From NCBI GenBank assembly GCA_013388745.1, contig JACAER010000002.1, positions 1 to 64,000 on the forward strand: a stretch of DNA of 64,000 nt, read 5' to 3'. This document shows, piece by piece, positions 46,628-55,167 of the stretch. Numbering within the stretch: the stretch's first letter is position 1; each line of letters opens with the position of its first letter. The position numbers were made by a program, and so were the translations under genes. The stretch is from Chloroflexota bacterium. Its GTDB lineage: Bacteria > Chloroflexota > Anaerolineae > Aggregatilineales > Phototrophicaceae. The notes beneath the pieces were generated by a model. The model saw nothing but the letters and a program-made list of their open reading frames with translations. It did no database searches and was not told the origin of the DNA.

Positions 46628-47596
46628 TCAACCTGCCGCATGTAGAGCGCGCGCGATCTCCAGATACAGCGGCAAGCCAAAGATCAGATTAAAGGGAAAA
46701 GTAATGGCAATGGCCGCCGTCAGGTAGTAGCTGGGGTTGGCCTGTGGCAGCGCCACACGCACGGCGGCAGGCGCGGCGATATATGACGCGCTGGCGGCCA
46801 TCGCGCCTAAGGCCATGCTGCCGCCCAATGACAGCCCCGACAGCGTGCCCAACCACACCCCTAGTGCCCCGTGCAGCAGCGGCATCACAATGCCGAAGCC
46901 GATCAAAAACGCGCCCACTTGGCGCAGTGCGCGCAAATACTGTCCGGTCACAACCCCCATTTCCAGCAGGAACAGCGTCAGCAAACCGGCGAAGAGGGTC
47001 GTGAACAACGGCGACACCTGCTGATAACCCGGCTCGCCGGAGATGAAGCCGATCACCACGCCGCCGATGAGCAGAAAAATGCTTTTGCCGGTGAGTACTT
47101 CGTGCAGCGCTTTTTGCCACGTATGGCCGCCCAAACGCTGCTGCGCGATCAGCAGCGCGACGGCGATCGCCGGGATTTCCAGCAGCGCGACCAGCGTCGG
47201 CAAAAAGGCTTCATAGGGCAGGCGCAGTTCGTCGAGCAAGGTGATACTGGCGCTGAAGGTCACGGCAGATACGGAGCCATAATGCGCGGCCAGCGCCGCC
47301 GCGTTGGCAACGTCGAATTTTCCGAGCAGGCGCAGCAGGGCATAGCACCACAGCGGGATGCCCACCCCCAGCATGAGCGTCGCCAGCGCCGGGGCGATCA
47401 CGCTTTCCAGCGGCGCGCGCGCCAGCCCGAACCCGCCTTTCAGCCCAATCGAAAACAGCAGATACATGGCGATGCCGCTGTAAATCTGTTCCGGCAGCTT
47501 GAGGTCGCTTTTGAGCAGCTGCGCCACAACACCGAGCGCGAATGCCAGCACCATCGGTGAAAACACGTTCACGCGAATGATTTCCCAGGTATCCAA
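46628..47596 (-). CDS. SbtA-like sodium-dependent bicarbonate transport family permease
   Basis: A 322-residue membrane protein with about ten segments in two inverted halves. The blocks SIGLKGGFGLA, AAHYGSVSAVTFSAS and AASASYIAAPAAVR fit the SbtA/DUF897 group, which takes up bicarbonate with sodium in cyanobacteria; other phyla carry it with untested function. TTG 47596 has a strong GGGAGG five nt upstream; ATG 47629 would add 11 residues but lacks a binding site. Downstream of the RDD gene (47643 stop). No SbtB-like partner is seen. Confidence 0.8.
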   Translation of the reverse strand: MDTWEIIRVNVFSPMVLAFALGVVAQLLKSDLKLPEQIYSGIAMYLLFSIGLKGGFGLARAPLESVIAPALATLMLGVGIPLWCYALLRLLGKFDVANAAALAAHYGSVSAVTFSASITLLDELRLPYEAFLPTLVALLEIPAIAVALLIAQQRLGGHTWQKALHEVLTGKSIFLLIGGVVIGFISGEPGYQQVSPLFTTLFAGLLTLFLLEMGVVTGQYLRALRQVGAFLIGFGIVMPLLHGALGVWLGTLSGLSLGGSMALGAMAASASYIAAPAAVRVALPQANPSYYLTAAIAITFPFNLIFGLPLYLEIARALHAAG

Positions 47597-47642
47597 AATG
47601 GCCTCCCACACAAAATGGCACGATTCCATCCGGGCGCGGCGA

Positions 47643-48410
47643 TCAGGGCAGGTCGCGCAGTTCAAAGGCGCGCGCCACATATTCCAGGAATGTCTCGGCG
47701 TCCACCCAGGAATCGTGGAAATAGTGCGTGTTCATGCCCATCTTGCCCGCCAGCCGCTTTGCCAACATGCCGGCGATATAGGCGCGCTGCTGCAATTCCG
47801 CGCGCCGCTTGAGATAATCGACAACTTCACGCCGGTCTTGTGCCGCCAGCGCGTCAATCTGAATATAGGCGGGCACAGGGGCGATGCGCGAGATATATTG
47901 ATACTCTACGCGCCAATCGTCGCGCACCTGTTCCAGCCGCAGCGCGCGTTTTTCGCGCACAACGACGGTTTTAGCGGCCAGATCGCCCAGGCGCTGCGTG
48001 TTTTTCGTCACGAACAGCGCGATCAACCCCACACTGTAGAACACGGGAAAAAAGTCGAGCGGGCGCACCAGATTGCGGATCAGCACAGCGCTGGGAGTCA
48101 CGGGCAGCCCGTTGGCCTGGGTCACGCGCAGCCCAAAGGCGCGTTTGCCGGGTGTCTGGCCGCTGCCCACCCATTCGAAAAACAGGTGATACAATGTAGT
48201 CACCACAAATTGCAGGCCGACGAACAGCAGCAGGATGCTTTGCGTGGAGCGGAAACCACGCGGCAAGGCGCCGCTGATGACAAGGGCGATGATGAACAAC
48301 AGCGCCAGCGTTAGCAGCCCGTCGATGATCGCCGCCATGCAGCGTGTGCCAAAACCGGCGATGTCGGCCTCTAAGGGGACATTTTCGGGGGTATCGATTT
48401 GTAATGACAT
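47643..48410 (-). CDS. RDD family membrane protein
   Basis: A 255-residue protein with an RDD domain: GFGTRCMAAIIDGLL (conserved Arg and Asp) in the first membrane helix, GQTPGKRAFGLRV in the loop before RNLVRPLDFFP, and VVVREKRALRLE after it. The last 90 residues are soluble and helical. ATG 48410 has GAGAA upstream. Its start is only 21 bp from that of a divergent SpoIIM-like gene, a pairing seen often in bacteria. Possible transporter or membrane-organising role, not established. Confidence 0.85.
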   Translation of the reverse strand: MSLQIDTPENVPLEADIAGFGTRCMAAIIDGLLTLALLFIIALVISGALPRGFRSTQSILLLFVGLQFVVTTLYHLFFEWVGSGQTPGKRAFGLRVTQANGLPVTPSAVLIRNLVRPLDFFPVFYSVGLIALFVTKNTQRLGDLAAKTVVVREKRALRLEQVRDDWRVEYQYISRIAPVPAYIQIDALAAQDRREVVDYLKRRAELQQRAYIAGMLAKRLAGKMGMNTHYFHDSWVDAETFLEYVARAFELRDLP

Positions 48411-48431
48411 GGTTTTCTCGGATAACGCCTT

Positions 48432-49391
48432 ATGAGCAGTGTGAATCCCGACGATTTTATCAGAACGCACGAAAAAGACTGGCAAAAACTCGACATGCTG
48501 CTGGGACGCGCCAGCCTGCGCGCCGACGAAGTGCGCGAATTGGGACGATTATATCGCGCCTTGACCTCTGATCTGGCAATTGCGCGCCGCGATTACGGCG
48601 GGCAGCGCGTGACGGCGTTTCTCAACGTGCTGACGCTGCGCGCGCACAGCAAGATCTACCGCCAGAACAGCAGCGATGTACGTCCCTTGCTGCGCTATTT
48701 TTCGCACACGCTGCCGCAGACGTTTCGCCAGACGTGGCTGTTTACTCTGGTGGCTTTTTTGCTGTTTTTTGTGCCCGCTGTCGTTGGATTCACCCTGGCA
48801 GCGACGGATTCGGGCATTGCCACGACGCTGGGGCTGGAGTCGCAGCGGGCGATTCTGGCGGAGCGCGATACCTGGACAACGATTCCGGTGGAAGCCCGTC
48901 CATATGCCTCCGGCTTTATCATGTCGAACAATATTCGCGTGGCGGTACTGGCTTTCGCGGGCGGCGTGGGCTTTGGCCTGCTGACGGTGTACGTGCTGGT
49001 GACCAATGGGCTGGTGATTGGCGCGGTATTGGGATTGGCGACGTACTATGGCATGGGCGGCACACTGACGGAATTTGTCGTTGCACACGGCATGATTGAA
49101 CTGAATGTGATTTTTATCGCCGGCGGGGCAGGCTTGCAGTTGGGCTGGGCGCTGCTCAATCCCGGCCCCTACAGCCGCAAAGACGCGCTGGCGCTGGCCG
49201 CGCGCCGCGCACTGGTGCTGATCCTGGCGGCGTTTCCGCTGCTGGTGATCGCGGGACTGATCGAAGGCTTCGTTTCGCCGTCGCTGCTGCCGTTCAGCGT
49301 GAAATTAGCGGTGAGTCTGGGCACGGGGGGCGCGCTCTACGGTTATCTGCTGCTGGTCGGGCGCGAAAAATTGACATCTAACGGGAGGTAG
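48432..49391 (+). CDS. Stage II sporulation protein M (SpoIIM) family membrane protein
   Basis: A 319-residue protein: a soluble helical N-terminus (about 1-95) and five to six membrane segments. SNNIRVAVLAFAGG and NGLVIGAVLG, plus VVAHGMIELNVIFIAGGAGLQLGWALLNPG (in part), are SpoIIM family marks. Despite the name, the group is widespread in non-sporulating bacteria. Divergent partner of the RDD gene and followed 3 nt later by a small ORF. Confidence 0.85.
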   Translation: MSSVNPDDFIRTHEKDWQKLDMLLGRASLRADEVRELGRLYRALTSDLAIARRDYGGQRVTAFLNVLTLRAHSKIYRQNSSDVRPLLRYFSHTLPQTFRQTWLFTLVAFLLFFVPAVVGFTLAATDSGIATTLGLESQRAILAERDTWTTIPVEARPYASGFIMSNNIRVAVLAFAGGVGFGLLTVYVLVTNGLVIGAVLGLATYYGMGGTLTEFVVAHGMIELNVIFIAGGAGLQLGWALLNPGPYSRKDALALAARRALVLILAAFPLLVIAGLIEGFVSPSLLPFSVKLAVSLGTGGALYGYLLLVGREKLTSNGR

Positions 49392-49394
49392 TTT

Positions 49395-49664
49395 ATGGAA
49401 GACAAAATTAATACGCTGGCCGACCTTTTCCGCGAAGTCGGTCACGCCCATCATCAAGCGTTTGTGGCGGTAAACGGGGCTGACCCCGATTGGCCGCTGT
49501 GGTACGCCGATTATCTGCTGGACAAGCTGCCCGCGCATATCGGTCAGGCGTTGAACCGCGAGCAAACGGCGGATTTGCTGCTGCGGCTGCATCAGGCGCA
49601 CAGCAGCGCCGCGCCCACCAGCGACTGGGCCGATTACTACGCGCGCCGGCTGCTGCAAGCCTGA
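49395..49664 (+). CDS. Small conserved-looking cytoplasmic protein
   Basis: An 89-residue protein with GGGAGGT just before ATG 49395. It contains DWPLWYADYLLDKLPAHIG and DWADYYARRLLQ, a repeated Trp-x-x-Tyr-Ala pattern that I have seen in short uncharacterised proteins but cannot name. Coupled to the SpoIIM-like gene (3 nt gap) and convergent with the AhpD-like gene, whose stop is 2 nt away. Confidence 0.6.
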   Translation: MEDKINTLADLFREVGHAHHQAFVAVNGADPDWPLWYADYLLDKLPAHIGQALNREQTADLLLRLHQAHSSAAPTSDWADYYARRLLQA

Positions 49665-49665
49665 G

Positions 49666-50241
49666 TCACGGCGCGCCCCACAGCGGGATAAACGTCTCCG
49701 GCTCGACACCCAGCGCATCGGCCACGCGGTTGATATAGTTGAAGTAGCCGATGATCTGCACGGCGTCGTGAATCGCGCGCTCATCCAGCCCCAGACTCAG
49801 CAGGTGTTGGATGTCTGCCGCGCCGGTTTCCGCGGGCTGGCGTGTCAATTTTTCGGCATAGGCGCATAAGGCGGCGTCCACTGTGGTCAGCGGCGCGCTG
49901 CGCCAGTCGCGCACCAGCGCGTGTACATAAGCATCGGCGGCGTCGGCCTCTAGCCAGGTGACCTCAGCACGGAGGTCATGCGCGTGCGCCTGTGTTCAAT
50001 AGTGGCAGTGGTTGTTCTTGCTGACGATCACCGCCAGCATTTCGCGCTGCGCCCGTGTCAGTGGCGATTCGCCGTGCATCAGCGTGCTGTAAAAATCGAT
50101 TGAGGTGCGCATAACAGCAGCGTTAGGCGTCATGATGCGCACGATGTTCCAGACGCGCCCCGCGCGCTTGTAAGCCTTGTCCAGTTCGCGTTTGACCGCG
50201 CCTGTCGCTTCTTCGTCGCTCACCTGTCGAATAAAAGGCAT
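49666..50241 (-). CDS. AhpD-like (carboxymuconolactone decarboxylase family) protein with in-frame UGA, candidate selenoprotein
   Basis: A 191-residue peroxidase-related AhpD-fold protein if UGA at 49996-49998 is read through. The upstream part (PFIRQVSDEEATG...SKNNHCHY) and the downstream part (TQAHAHDLRAEV...DALGVEPETFIP) are in the same frame and together match the full-length family. The active site of this family is CxxC followed by xxxHxxDL; here it is Cys79-His-Tyr-UGA82 then TQAHAHDL, so UGA replaces the second Cys, giving a CxxU motif. A 7-bp hairpin with a G-containing 6-nt loop lies 24 nt after UGA, in the range for bacterial SECIS elements. Selenoprotein AhpD-like proteins are known. 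ATG 50241 has GGAAAG upstream. 17 nt after hypE in the same direction. The alternative is a Cys-to-stop mutation. Confidence 0.8.
49959..49978 (-). promoter_or_regulatory. Candidate bacterial SECIS hairpin
   Basis: Minus strand TGACCTC (49978-49972), loop CGTGCT, GAGGTCA (49965-49959): a perfect 7-bp stem with G at loop position two. The loop begins 24 nt after the in-frame UGA, within the 16-37 nt window typical of bacterial SECIS elements. Confidence 0.68.
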
Positions 50242-50258
50242 GTTTTTCACTTTCCGGT

Positions 50259-51308
50259 TTAGCAAATACGCGGAAGCTGTTCACCGATTTGCATGTCAAT
50301 GACGCGCGTGCCGCCGATACCGGTGCGCCCGACGACTATGCCCGGATGCTGTTCGACGACTTGCCCGATGATGGCGGCGTTTTGGCCGAGCGGGTGCTGG
50401 CGCAGCGTATCCAGCGCATGTTCGGCGGCTTCCGGCGCGACGAAGGCCAGCAGCTTGCCTTCATTGGCGACATACAAAGCATCCATACCCAGCAGTTCGC
50501 AGGCGGCGGCCACCGCGGGCGTCACTGGCAGCTTGCGTTCGTCCAGCGCGATACCTGCGCGTGAGGCTTTGGCGATTTCGTTCAGCGCCGAGGCCGCGCC
50601 GCCGCGTGTCGGGTCGCGCAGCACATGCAGCGCCGCGCCGACCGCCTCCAGCAGCGCCGTGACCATCGTATGCAGCGGCGCGCAGTCCGATTCAATCAGC
50701 GTTTCAAATTCCAATCCTTCGCGCACGCTCATAATCGCCATGCCGTGATCGCCAAGCGTGCCGCTGACCAGCACGACATCGCCGGGGCGTGCGTTGGTCG
50801 GCGCGATCTCGATGCCGTCGGGGATGAAGCCGATGCCGGTGGTGTTGATAAACAGGCCGTCGCCGTGCCCTTTATCGACCACTTTAGTATCGCCCGCGAC
50901 GATCTGCACGCCCGCGCGCCGCGCCGCCGCGCCCATACGTTCGACCAGCGCGCCCAGCGTGGACAGCGCCAGCCCTTCTTCGATGATAAAACCGGCGCTC
51001 AGATAGAGTGGTTGGGCGCCGCGCATCGCCAGATCGTTTACTGTGCCGTTGACCGCCAGATCGCCGATACTGCCGCCGGGAAAAAACAGCGGCTTGACGA
51101 CGAACGAATCGGTGCTGAGCGCCAAACGCTGCCCGCCAGACGCCAGCACTGTCGCGTCGCCCATTTGCGCCAGCGCCGGGTTGGCAAAGGCCGGCGCGAA
51201 CAGATGCTCGATCAGCTCTGCCGAAAGCTTGCCGCCGCCGCCGTGTCCTAGCACGATGTTGGGGTAGTCGCGCAGCGGCAGGGGACATGTCCAACCTTCA
51301 AAATCCAT
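50259..51308 (-). CDS. hypE: Hydrogenase expression/formation protein HypE
   Basis: A 349-residue AIR-synthase-fold enzyme that dehydrates carbamoylated Cys to the thiocyanate used as the cyanide ligand of NiFe hydrogenase. The C-terminal PRIC motif with the modified Cys is intact, as are GHGGGGKLSAELI, DSFVVKPLFFPGGSIGDLAVNGTVNDLAMRGA (in part) and RDPTRGG. ATG 51308 overlaps the hypD stop (TGATG); the frame is open to 51434. Related to SelD in fold. Confidence 0.95.
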   Translation of the reverse strand: MDFEGWTCPLPLRDYPNIVLGHGGGGKLSAELIEHLFAPAFANPALAQMGDATVLASGGQRLALSTDSFVVKPLFFPGGSIGDLAVNGTVNDLAMRGAQPLYLSAGFIIEEGLALSTLGALVERMGAAARRAGVQIVAGDTKVVDKGHGDGLFINTTGIGFIPDGIEIAPTNARPGDVVLVSGTLGDHGMAIMSVREGLEFETLIESDCAPLHTMVTALLEAVGAALHVLRDPTRGGAASALNEIAKASRAGIALDERKLPVTPAVAAACELLGMDALYVANEGKLLAFVAPEAAEHALDTLRQHPLGQNAAIIGQVVEQHPGIVVGRTGIGGTRVIDMQIGEQLPRIC

Positions 51309-52414
51309 CAGCCGATACTTTCTGTCGCGATAAAGCGGCCATATTGATAATAGGCGGCGCAGGCGCCTTCGCTGGACACCATCGTCGCCCCCAACGGCTT
51401 GCGCGGCGTGCATTCCTTGCCGAAAGCCGCGCATTGGTTGGGCTTAATCAATCCTTGCAGCACTTCGCCGCTGCGGCAGAGGGGCGATTCTTCTGTATAT
51501 ATATTCTCTACGGCGAAACGTCGTTCCGCGTCAAAATCGATATATTCCGGGCGCAGCCGCCAGCCGCTCTGTGGGATTTCGCCGATGCCGCGCCATTTAC
51601 GATCGGTGACTTCGAACACCTGCTGCAAGATTCTTTGTGCGGGCTGGTTGCCTTCGCGCTGCACGGCGCGCGCATAAGCATTTTCCAGCCGCGCTTCGCC
51701 CGCCTCTAGCTGCAACACGGCGCGGCGGATACCTTCCAGCACATCCAGCGGCTCGAAGCCGGTGACGACGATCGGTACATGATACCGCGCAGCCAACGGC
51801 TCGTACTGCCAGAAGCCCATGACGCTGCACACATGCCCCGCTGCCAGAAAACCCTGCACCCGGTTGGTAGGCGCGTTGAGAAGCGCTGCGATGGCGGGCG
51901 GCACCAGCACATGCGAGACGAGCATCGAAAAATTGCGCAGCCCCTGCTGTTTGGCCTGCACGACAGCCATAGCATTGGCGGGCGCGGTGGTTTCGAAACC
52001 GATGCCGAAAAAAACGACTTCTTTTTGGGGATTTTCGCGCGCGATATTTACGGCGTCCAGCGGCGAATAGACGATGCGCACATCGCCACCCTGACTTTTA
52101 ACGGCGAACAGGTCTTTGTGGCTGCCGGGCACGCGCAGCATATCGCCGAACGAGCAAAAAATGACGTTGGCTTGTGCGGCGATTGCCAGCGCTTTGTCGA
52201 TAATTTCCAGCGGCGTCACGCACACCGGACAGCCCGGCCCGTGAATCAGTTCGATCTTGTCGGGCAGCAGTTGGTCGATGCCGTTGCGGATAATCGAGTG
52301 CGTTTGCCCGCCGCAGACCTCCATCAGATGCCAGCGGCGTGTCGTGATGCGTCGGATTTCATCGAACAAGCGCCGCGCCAGCGCCTCGTCGCGGAATTCG
52401 CTCAGGTATTTCAT
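51308..52414 (-). CDS. hypD: Hydrogenase maturation protein HypD
   Basis: A 368-residue iron-sulfur scaffold on which Fe(CN)2CO is assembled. Conserved blocks: [42 protein letters not shown], and the C-terminal [10 protein letters not shown]. The Cys pairs for the 4Fe-4S cluster and the active thiols are present. Overlaps hypC by 4 nt (ATGA). Confidence 0.96.
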   Translation of the reverse strand: MKYLSEFRDEALARRLFDEIRRITTRRWHLMEVCGGQTHSIIRNGIDQLLPDKIELIHGPGCPVCVTPLEIIDKALAIAAQANVIFCSFGDMLRVPGSHKDLFAVKSQGGDVRIVYSPLDAVNIARENPQKEVVFFGIGFETTAPANAMAVVQAKQQGLRNFSMLVSHVLVPPAIAALLNAPTNRVQGFLAAGHVCSVMGFWQYEPLAARYHVPIVVTGFEPLDVLEGIRRAVLQLEAGEARLENAYARAVQREGNQPAQRILQQVFEVTDRKWRGIGEIPQSGWRLRPEYIDFDAERRFAVENIYTEESPLCRSGEVLQGLIKPNQCAAFGKECTPRKPLGATMVSSEGACAAYYQYGRFIATESIG

Positions 52415-52674
52415 GGGGCTTCCTCGTGGTGAACGCCTAATTCTTCGTCCAGCGTGCCCAGTTCTTGCAGAAGCGCCAATGTTTCCTGCGCCGATTGTTC
52501 ATCCAATTTGGTGATGGCAAAGCCGACATGCACAATCACATAATCGCCTACGACAATATCCGGGATATACGCCAGACACACCTCTTTGGTCACACCGCCG
52601 AAATTCACTTTGCCCATGGGCGTGCCGTGCGCTTCAAACAGCGCCGTCACCTGTCCCGGTATCCCTAAACACAT
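52411..52674 (-). CDS. hypC: Hydrogenase maturation chaperone HypC
   Basis: An 87-residue HypC/HybG protein beginning MCLGIPGQV; Cys2, which contacts the iron complex of HypD, is present. The rest ([28 protein letters not shown], in part) is typical. Second gene of the hypFCDE run, 18 nt after hypF. Confidence 0.95.
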   Translation of the reverse strand: MCLGIPGQVTALFEAHGTPMGKVNFGGVTKEVCLAYIPDIVVGDYVIVHVGFAITKLDEQSAQETLALLQELGTLDEELGVHHEEAP

Positions 52675-52692
52675 GTGATTTTGTCCTTTACT

Positions 52693-54981
52693 CTAAACTA
52701 TTTTGCGGCTGGCGATTATCGCCTGTCCCAGCGCCAGTCCGCCATCGTTGGGCGGCACTTTGCGGTGCGTCAGCAGCGCAAAATCGTGCTTGCGCAGCCC
52801 ATTGACCACCTGTGACAGCAGGCGCACATTCTGGAACACGCCGCCACTGAGCGCAACCTGCGTTAATCCGGTATCCGCGCGCAGCCGGAGCGCCAGCGTG
52901 ACCACTGCTGCGGCCAGTCCGTTGTGAAATTTCGCGGCGATCATGCGCGCCGGCACGTCCGCCAGCACATCCGCCGCCGCCGCGCGCAGCAGCGCCGCCG
53001 TCTCCAGCAGATACAGCGTGCCATCGTTTGCGCCGATTGTGGTCATATCGAGCGGATAACTTTCGTCCGTATTGTCATCAGCCAACGCTTCCAGCTCCAA
53101 CGCCGCCTGTGCCTCATACGTCACGCGCTGGCGCACGCCGGCCAGCGCGGCCAGCGCGTCGAAGAGCCGCCCCATACTGCTCGTCGGCACGCTGTTGAAG
53201 CCTGTTTCTAATTGGCGGCGGATAATGCGGCGTTCCGCGGCGCTGGTGGCCGCTACCGGAGGCAGCTTTTCATCCCAATCGACTCCCGCCGCCCACAGAT
53301 AGGCCAGCGCCGCCCGGCACGGCGATTTGATCGTGCTGTCGCCGCCCGGCAGCGGCACATACGCCAGATGTCCCGCGCGCCGGAAGTCGTCATAATCCGC
53401 GATCAGCGCTTCGCCGCCCCAGATTGCGCCGTCTGTACCGTAACCCGTACCGTCGAAGCACAGGCCGATCACTTTTTCACTGCCGTCCAATCCGTTTTCG
53501 GCCATCACCGCCGCGATATGGGCGTGATGGTGCTGCACGCGCAGCAGCGGCAGGCCGCTGTTTTGCGCTTCGGCCTCTGCCCAGCGTGTCGCCAGATAAC
53601 GCGGATGCATATCACAAGCCAGCGCGCGCGGTTCAGCGTGGAACAGTGTGCGCAAATGCTGTGCCGCCGCTGTCAGCGCCACCAGCGTTTCCAGATTTTC
53701 CATGTCGCCGATATGCTGACTCATGAAAGCATGGTCGCCCTGCGTCAGACAAAAAGTGTTTTTCAGTTCTGCGCCCGCCGCCAGCACCGTCGGCACGCTC
53801 AGCGCCAGCTTGACCGGGAAAGGCGCGTAGCCACGCGAACGGCGCAGCGGCAGTTCGGCCCCCGCGAACACGCGCACCACCGAATCATCGCAGGGCGCAT
53901 GAATATCGCGGTTATGCAGCAGAAAAGCGTCGGCCAGCGGCGCGAGCCGTTCCAGCGCGGCCTCGTTGTCGATCACAATCGGTTCGCCGCTGAAATTGCC
54001 GGAAGTCATCACCAGCGGTGCGCCGTCTTCCAGCAGCAGTTCGTGCAGCGGCGTATAGGGCAGCAGCACACCGATATAGGGATTGCCCGGCGCGATCAGT
54101 TCGGAAAGCGGGCTTTGCGGCGCGGCACGTTTCTTCAGCAGCACAATCGGGCGTTGGCGGTTGGTCAAGAGCTGCGCTTCTAACGCTGTAACCTCTGCGA
54201 AAGGCTGAATATGCTCAACATCGCGCGCCATCACGGCGAATGGTTTATCGACACGGCCTTTGCGGGCGCGCAGCGTTTCCAGCGCGACATCGTGATCGGC
54301 GGCGCACGCCAGATGAAACCCGCCCAGACCTTTTACCGCCACGATCTGCCCCGCGCGCAGCCGCTCTTGCGCCGCAAGCAGCGCGGCCGCGCCCGTGTGG
54401 GGCGTGCCGTGCAGCCAGATATGCGGTCCGCAGACCGGGCAGGCGTTAGGCTGCGCATGAAAGCGCCGATCGAGCGGATTATCGTATTCCGCCTGGCAGG
54501 CCGGACACATAGCAAAAGCCGCCATCGTCGTTTGCGGCCGATCATAGGGCAGCGCGCGCGTGATGGTGAAGCGCGGGCCGCAGTTGGTGCAGTTGATGAA
54601 AGGATAACGATAGCGGCGGTTGGCGGGATCGAACAACTCGCGGCGGCAGTCGGCGCACAGGCAGACATCCGGCGAGACCAGCGTGTGCGCTGCGCTGTGC
54701 GTTTCGCTGTGGACGATCGCAAAATGCTGGTCGCCGCGCGCGGGCATGCCCTGCCGCGTTACGGCTTCGATCTGCGCCAGCGGCGGCGCTTCACGGCACA
54801 GCGCCGTATGAAAAGCGGCCAGCGCGTCTGGCGCGCCCTCGATTTCGATAAACACCCCGCTGCTGTCGTTACCGACGAAGCCCGCCAGCCCCAGCCGCGC
54901 CGCAAGCGTATACACAAAGGGACGAAACCCGACCCCCTGCACCATCCCGCGCACCACAAGCCGCTGCCTCATACGCGGCAT
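52693..54981 (-). CDS. hypF: Carbamoyltransferase HypF
   Basis: A 762-residue enzyme that makes thiocarboxamide on HypE from carbamoyl phosphate. Order: acylphosphatase domain with GMVQGVGFRPFVY (about 12-24), two zinc-finger motifs (CADCRRELFDP...CTNCG and CPACQ...CPVCG), a YrdC-like domain (VKGLGGFHLACAA; RPIVLLKK; TSGNFSGEPI), and the Kae1-like C-terminal domain with HHHAHIAAVMAE and FDGTGYGTDGAIWGGE. Full length. No hypA or hypB or hydrogenase subunits are in the window, so those must be elsewhere. Confidence 0.96.
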   Translation of the reverse strand: MPRMRQRLVVRGMVQGVGFRPFVYTLAARLGLAGFVGNDSSGVFIEIEGAPDALAAFHTALCREAPPLAQIEAVTRQGMPARGDQHFAIVHSETHSAAHTLVSPDVCLCADCRRELFDPANRRYRYPFINCTNCGPRFTITRALPYDRPQTTMAAFAMCPACQAEYDNPLDRRFHAQPNACPVCGPHIWLHGTPHTGAAALLAAQERLRAGQIVAVKGLGGFHLACAADHDVALETLRARKGRVDKPFAVMARDVEHIQPFAEVTALEAQLLTNRQRPIVLLKKRAAPQSPLSELIAPGNPYIGVLLPYTPLHELLLEDGAPLVMTSGNFSGEPIVIDNEAALERLAPLADAFLLHNRDIHAPCDDSVVRVFAGAELPLRRSRGYAPFPVKLALSVPTVLAAGAELKNTFCLTQGDHAFMSQHIGDMENLETLVALTAAAQHLRTLFHAEPRALACDMHPRYLATRWAEAEAQNSGLPLLRVQHHHAHIAAVMAENGLDGSEKVIGLCFDGTGYGTDGAIWGGEALIADYDDFRRAGHLAYVPLPGGDSTIKSPCRAALAYLWAAGVDWDEKLPPVAATSAAERRIIRRQLETGFNSVPTSSMGRLFDALAALAGVRQRVTYEAQAALELEALADDNTDESYPLDMTTIGANDGTLYLLETAALLRAAAADVLADVPARMIAAKFHNGLAAAVVTLALRLRADTGLTQVALSGGVFQNVRLLSQVVNGLRKHDFALLTHRKVPPNDGGLALGQAIIASRKIV

Positions 54982-55073
54982 TACATCTCCCGTAAAACCT
55001 CACGTACAGCCTTAAAAATCGTGATCTTATGAGCCGTGTTCTCTAAATATGCACGCTCCGGCAGAACGCAGCT

Positions 55074-55167
55074 CCCCCTCTCCATGTGGCGTGTCTACCC
55101 ACATGTTTGAGGTCGGCACATGGAGAGGGGGTAGGGGGGGAGGTGAAAGCAACCGTTCACCTCCCCC
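55074..55167. repeat. Two adjacent long inverted repeats between kinase and hypF
   Basis: A 15-bp perfect inverted repeat CCCCCTCTCCATGTG (55074-55088) / 55117-55131 with a 28-nt spacer, followed by a 12-bp one GGGGGAGGTGAA (55136-55147) / TTCACCTCCCCC (55156-55167) with an 8-nt loop. The second ends exactly at the kinase stop codon. No T-tract follows, so it resembles a REP/MITE-like mobile repeat or an RNA-stabilising structure more than a terminator. Confidence 0.65.
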
